From a virus: 24,266 bases of DNA. The position numbers and the translations under genes are program-made. The notes beneath the pieces are model-generated. The model searched no databases. It worked only from the letters and a program-made list of their open reading frames with translations, and had not been told where the DNA came from. How positions within the stretch are numbered: the first letter of the stretch is position 1; every line of letters begins with the position of its first letter. Below, in pieces: positions 20,967-24,266 of the stretch. The DNA lies in IMG/VR virus record IMGVR_UViG_3300034167_000147, positions 1 to 24,266 of that record; one strand, written 5' to 3'.

Positions 20967-22822
20967 GACCAAAAAGAAAAATAATTAAACCAATTGAAAA
21001 TAAAAGTGGAGGGATAGGTATTGTTAATTTAGCAACTTATACATCGCCTAAAATTGTTGAAGTAAGAAATCAGGATTGGGTATCTTATGGCGATGACAAT
21101 AATTACTTTGGATATTTGCAAGATAGAATTAACGGAAGTCCTACTAACAACGCAATTGTAAACGGTATCAGTCAAATGATATTTGGAAAAGGGTTAGATG
21201 CTTCAGATAAAAAAATTAATGAAGAAGCTTATGCACAGGCTTTATTGCTGTTTGATGATGATACAACAGAACGTTTATGCTATGATTTAAAAGCAATGGG
21301 ACAATGTGCTATTCAAATAGTATATTCAATTGATAGAACACGAATTTTAGAATGTAATCATTTCCCAATTGAAACAATTAGAAGTGGTAAATGCAATGAA
21401 GATGGCGATGTTGAATTTTACTTTTATTCTGACGACTGGAGTAAAGTTACAAAGCAAAAACCAGCGTTACAAATACCAGCTTTTGGAACAAGTACTGAAG
21501 CTGAAGAATTAATGTATGTAAAACCATATAAGACTGGATTTTATTATTACAGTCCAGTTGATTATCAGGGTGGTTTACAATATTGTGAAACTGAAGAAGA
21601 AATTTCTAATTTTCACTTAAATAATATTATGAACGGTATGGCGCCGTCTATGTTAATTAATTTTAACAACGGTACACCGACAGAAACAGAGCAAAGAGAA
21701 ATCGAAAGAAATATTCAAAATAAATTTGGTGGTACTTCAAACGCTGGCAGATTTATTTTATCTTTTAACGATAGTGCTCAAAATGGTTCAACTATAACAC
21801 CCGTTCAATTATCAGAAGCACATTTACAATATGAATTTTTATCAAATGAATGTATGCGGAAAATTATGGTATCACACCGTGTAATTTCGCCAATGCTTTT
21901 AGGAATTAAAGATAATTCAGGATTTGGAAATAATGCAGATGAATTACAGACTGCAACTGTATTAATGGATAATACTGTTATACGCCCGTTTCAAAATTTA
22001 TTAATTAAAAGCTTTGATAAAATTTTAGCTTTTAACGATATATCTTTAAACTTATATTTTAAAACTTTACAGCCGTTAGATGCCAATAACGAATTGACAA
22101 TTACTGAAAAAACTAACACTATTATTGATGGTATTAATTCACTTTCGCCTTTAGTTGCTAATAAAGTATTAGAATCAATGACTGCAGACGAAATAAGAGC
22201 CTTAGTTGGATTAAAAAGTGTAATTATACCTGAAGTACCTACTGAAAATTTAAGTGCGGTAGATTTGTCTGAATTTGGCGAAGAAATAGACTTAGAAAAG
22301 TACGAATTAATCGATGCAAGACAAGTAAATTACGAACAAGAAGCTGAATTAGATACACAATTAAGCGTACATTTAAGCACAGGAACAGCTATTCCAAACG
22401 CTAATAGTAGAGAAGACAGCTCAGTTTATAAAGTTCGTTACAGATATGGTGGTAATCAATCTCCAGAACGCAAATTTTGTAAGCAAATGATGAGTGCAAA
22501 TAAGATATATCGTAAAGAAGATATAGAGAAAATGAGTAAAATGACTGTTAATCCTGGTTTTGGTATGAGTCCAAATCCTGATGAGCCTTATGATATATTC
22601 CTTTGGAAAGGTGGCGGACTTTTAAGCGATGAATTTCCAAATGGAACGTGTAAACACTATTGGATGCGTGAAACTTATGCTTCAAAAGATAGAACAACAA
22701 AAGTAGATGTTTATAGTCCAAATGCTGAAATAGTAAGTCCAAGTAAATCAATTTCAGAAGCTGGTTTTATACCTACAATTAACGACCCTAAAGCGTACAT
22801 TGCTCCGCACGATATGAAATAA
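20963..22822 (+). CDS. portal protein with C-terminal extra domain
   Basis: The 619-residue product has a portal-like body in residues about 1-440: NNAIVNGISQMIFGKGLDAS, LCYDLKAMGQCAIQIVY, YYSPVDYQGGLQYCETEEEI and MRKIMVSHRVISPMLLGI, with a helix-rich end typical of the portal crown. A linker near 440-485 is acidic. From about residue 489 a second unit follows: YRYGGNQSPERKFCKQMMSA, then VNPGFGMSPNPDEPYDIFLW, KGGG at about 548-551 and C563-K-H565-Y-W567, suggesting a Cys/His site. The portal is the dodecameric DNA channel at the capsid vertex. It follows the capsid genes rather than the terminase, which is unusual. ATGA and TAATG overlaps link it to both neighbours. Confidence 0.8.
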   Translation: MRPKRKIIKPIENKSGGIGIVNLATYTSPKIVEVRNQDWVSYGDDNNYFGYLQDRINGSPTNNAIVNGISQMIFGKGLDASDKKINEEAYAQALLLFDDDTTERLCYDLKAMGQCAIQIVYSIDRTRILECNHFPIETIRSGKCNEDGDVEFYFYSDDWSKVTKQKPALQIPAFGTSTEAEELMYVKPYKTGFYYYSPVDYQGGLQYCETEEEISNFHLNNIMNGMAPSMLINFNNGTPTETEQREIERNIQNKFGGTSNAGRFILSFNDSAQNGSTITPVQLSEAHLQYEFLSNECMRKIMVSHRVISPMLLGIKDNSGFGNNADELQTATVLMDNTVIRPFQNLLIKSFDKILAFNDISLNLYFKTLQPLDANNELTITEKTNTIIDGINSLSPLVANKVLESMTADEIRALVGLKSVIIPEVPTENLSAVDLSEFGEEIDLEKYELIDARQVNYEQEAELDTQLSVHLSTGTAIPNANSREDSSVYKVRYRYGGNQSPERKFCKQMMSANKIYRKEDIEKMSKMTVNPGFGMSPNPDEPYDIFLWKGGGLLSDEFPNGTCKHYWMRETYASKDRTTKVDVYSPNAEIVSPSKSISEAGFIPTINDPKAYIAPHDMK

Positions 22823-23325
22823 TGGCTACAACTCTTTTTATAACAGCAAAAGACTTAAAATCAAACACTATTTTAAACGGAAACGTTGATGTAGATTTGT
22901 TTATTCAGTTTATTAAAATTGCTCAACAGATGCACGTGCAAAATTACACAGGCACTAAATTATACGCTGCAATTACATTAAAAATCAATACTTCTGCTTT
23001 GACTGGCGATTATTTAGATTTGGTAGTAGATTATGTGCAACCTATGCTTATACACTTTGCGATGGTTGATTATTTACCATTTGCAAATTATCAAATTAGA
23101 AATGGTGGCGTATTTAAACACCGTTCTGAAAATTCAGAAACACCTACAAAAGATGAGTTAGATATTTTAGTACAAAAACATAGAACATTTGCAGACTTTT
23201 ACGCTAAAAGATTTGTAGATTATATGTCTATTAATGCTGCTGGAATTTTTCCAGAATATTGGACAAATTCAAATAGTGATATGTATCCTGACCAAAATCC
23301 AAATCCAAGTGGTTGGGTATTATAA
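22822..23325 (+). CDS. head-tail connector candidate (DUF6712-like)
   Basis: The 167-residue, mostly helical protein starts by TAATG overlap with the portal. It has ITAKDLKSNTILNGNVDVDL, then FIKIAQQMHVQNYTGTKLYA and VDYVQPMLIHFAMVDYLPFA, a pattern of head-completion connectors (gp6-like; DUF6712 in Bacteroidota phages) that sit beneath the portal. The C-terminus (PEYWTNSNSDMYPDQNPNPS) is polar. Position right after portal supports the role. Confidence 0.7.
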   Translation: MATTLFITAKDLKSNTILNGNVDVDLFIQFIKIAQQMHVQNYTGTKLYAAITLKINTSALTGDYLDLVVDYVQPMLIHFAMVDYLPFANYQIRNGGVFKHRSENSETPTKDELDILVQKHRTFADFYAKRFVDYMSINAAGIFPEYWTNSNSDMYPDQNPNPSGWVL

Positions 23326-23355
23326 GCTAATTTAAGCAACGATAATTTAAAAGAT

Positions 23356-23484
23356 ATGGATAAAAATAAAGATATAAAGCCTAAGAACGAAAATAAAAGC
23401 CTTTTATCGGCTCTTTATAGAATTAAAGATGAGAACATAAAAAAGATGAATGATTATTTAGACAAAGAGAAAAATGGCAAATGA
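23356..23484 (+). CDS. 42-aa lysine-rich hypothetical protein
   Basis: Forty-two codons start at ATG 23356 and end at the TGA at 23482-23484, overlapping the next gene by 11 nt. The product is highly charged (MDKNKDIKPKNENKSLLSAL, then an amphipathic helix ending KEKNGK). It fills a 148-nt gap in an otherwise compact block and overlaps its neighbour in the usual way. Function is unknown. Confidence 0.5.
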   Translation: MDKNKDIKPKNENKSLLSALYRIKDENIKKMNDYLDKEKNGK

Positions 23485-23719
23485 TATAGGTTGGGGACAA
23501 GGGGCGGTTAATAATACTATTGGCTGGGGACAAGGTGCTGTAAATAATACAATCGGTTGGGGTTCTATTTATTCAAAAAGTTATAGCGGTGAAACTGATA
23601 TTATTGGTTCGCCAGTTCCTACTTTAGTAATTAATTTTAAAACAAGGGTTTTAGCTGATTTAGGAAATTTTGAAGCAGAAAGCTGTTTAAATACAACATT
23701 AACAAATTTAAATATATAA
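23474..23719 (+). CDS. IGWGQGAVN-repeat protein
   Basis: The 81-residue product starts with three copies of a 9-11-residue motif (DIGWGQGAVNN, TIGWGQGAVNN, TIGWGSIYSK), then SYSGETDIIG and a C-terminal FKTRVLADLGNFEAESCLNT. Small proteins with NNxIGWGQGAVNN repeats and a closing FEAESCL motif are something I remember from many Bacteroidota phages, always near structural genes. The repeats form a Gly/Trp-rich stretch that may be surface-exposed. The C-terminal motif recurs in the protein at 20493-20966. It directly precedes the spike/fibre gene. Function is unknown. Confidence 0.75.
   Translation: MANDIGWGQGAVNNTIGWGQGAVNNTIGWGSIYSKSYSGETDIIGSPVPTLVINFKTRVLADLGNFEAESCLNTTLTNLNI
23661..23682 (+). 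repeat. 22-nt direct repeat, copy 2
   Basis: Exact match to 20716-20737 and in the same reading frame relative to its gene. The match is within coding sequence for GNFEAESC in both cases. Confidence 0.85.
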
Positions 23720-23720
23720 A

Positions 23721-24266
23721 ATGAGTTTATTAGAAAAAGCAAGTTTGGTAGTTACACCAAATGGTTATAAGGCTGGGAAATTATATAGTGTAATTCCAAA
23801 CACAACGTTAGGAGATATGGATGTTGTAAGAGCAACAACAGCAACAAGAGTAAATGAGTTAGGATTAATTGAAGAAGTAGGTTTAAACATTCCACGTTTA
23901 GATTATTCAAACGGAAGTTGTCCGAGTTTATTGGTAGAACCGCAGAGAACGAATTTATCTTTATATTCAGAACAATTTGATAATGCTTATTGGGAAAAAA
24001 TACAAGCAGGAGTAGCTTTAGCTCCTGTAGTTACTCAAAATATAGAAATTGCTCCTGATGGAACAACTTCTGCTGATAGAATAGTTTTCAGTTTAAATGG
24101 TGGGACTTCAAGTGGCGATATAAGTCAATTAGAATCAGCATTATTTACTTCTGTTTCAATAACAAGAACACAGAGCTTTTATATTAAAACAACTGATGGA
24201 ACTACAAAAGTATTTAGTTTTGTTTCTCCTACAGGAAATTTAATACCTATTACTGTAACTTCAACA
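23721..24266 (+). CDS. phage spike/fibre protein, 3' end missing
   Basis: An open frame starts at ATG 23721, one base after the previous stop, and reaches the right edge without a stop (182 codons visible). The visible part contains DMDVVRATTATRVNELGLIE, IPRLDYSNGSCPSLLVEPQR then TNLSLYSEQFDNAYWEK, a signature I know from the phage head spike/tail fibre domain that is often followed by carbohydrate-binding modules. The following region (TQNIEIAPDGTTSADRIVFS and onwards) is typical of a beta-sandwich lectin-like domain. It is likely a virion surface protein in host or polysaccharide contact. The C-terminus is outside the window. Confidence 0.8.
   Translation, partial: MSLLEKASLVVTPNGYKAGKLYSVIPNTTLGDMDVVRATTATRVNELGLIEEVGLNIPRLDYSNGSCPSLLVEPQRTNLSLYSEQFDNAYWEKIQAGVALAPVVTQNIEIAPDGTTSADRIVFSLNGGTSSGDISQLESALFTSVSITRTQSFYIKTTDGTTKVFSFVSPTGNLIPITVTST

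Overview
The window looks like part of a tailed-phage genome (or prophage) that infects a member of the Bacteroidota, most likely a Flavobacterium-like host. The DNA is very AT-rich and every supported gene is on the + strand. Genes are packed with ATGA/TAATG overlaps. Starts are preceded by A/T-rich leaders rather than Shine-Dalgarno sequences. Two promoters match the Bacteroidota form TTTG - about 20 nt - TAnnTTTG. Several proteins are of types I know mainly from Flavobacteriia phages. No tRNA, CRISPR array, insertion sequence or integrase was seen. All phage family assignments come from remembered motifs, not from a search.

Layout. (1) 1-493: the 3' part of a pentapeptide-repeat gene built from a 15-bp tandem repeat; it runs off the left edge. 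(2) 499-4776: a replication/recombination and early module: ERF-type annealing protein, a DUF3127 SSB-like OB protein, a strong RNA hairpin in the leader of a RecA/DnaB-like ATPase, a sigma-like factor, four small ORFs and a PD-(D/E)XK-like nuclease. (3) 4788-7700: a promoter, then five small ORFs, a short C5-cytosine methyltransferase, a T5/T7-type 5'-3' exonuclease, a MerR-like HTH protein and a protein resembling DnaA domain IV alone. (4) 7693-9295: small and large terminase. (5) 9323-9806: a promoter, two small ORFs and a terminator, forming a self-contained cassette. (6) 9867-17453: tail genes, starting with a pair joined by a probable -1 programmed frameshift (T_TTT_TTT), then a tail-completion candidate, an HK97 gp10-like protein, two large tail structural proteins, two small proteins and the tape measure. 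(7) 17486-24266: head genes, with an XkdF-like protease, a Cys-rich small protein, a scaffold candidate, major capsid, terminator, probable tail tube, terminator, a small structural protein, portal with an extra C-terminal domain, connector, small repeat proteins and the start of a spike/fibre gene.

Together the genes cover recombination-dependent replication, DNA modification, packaging and virion assembly of a long-tailed, probably siphovirus-like phage; no sheath or contractile baseplate gene was recognised. The most notable points are the frameshift gene with about 165 nt of dual-coding sequence, the leader hairpin at 2061-2125, a 14-nt element shared by both promoters, the promoter-terminator cassette, the portal C-terminal fusion, and the unusual order in which tail genes precede head genes and portal lies near the end.
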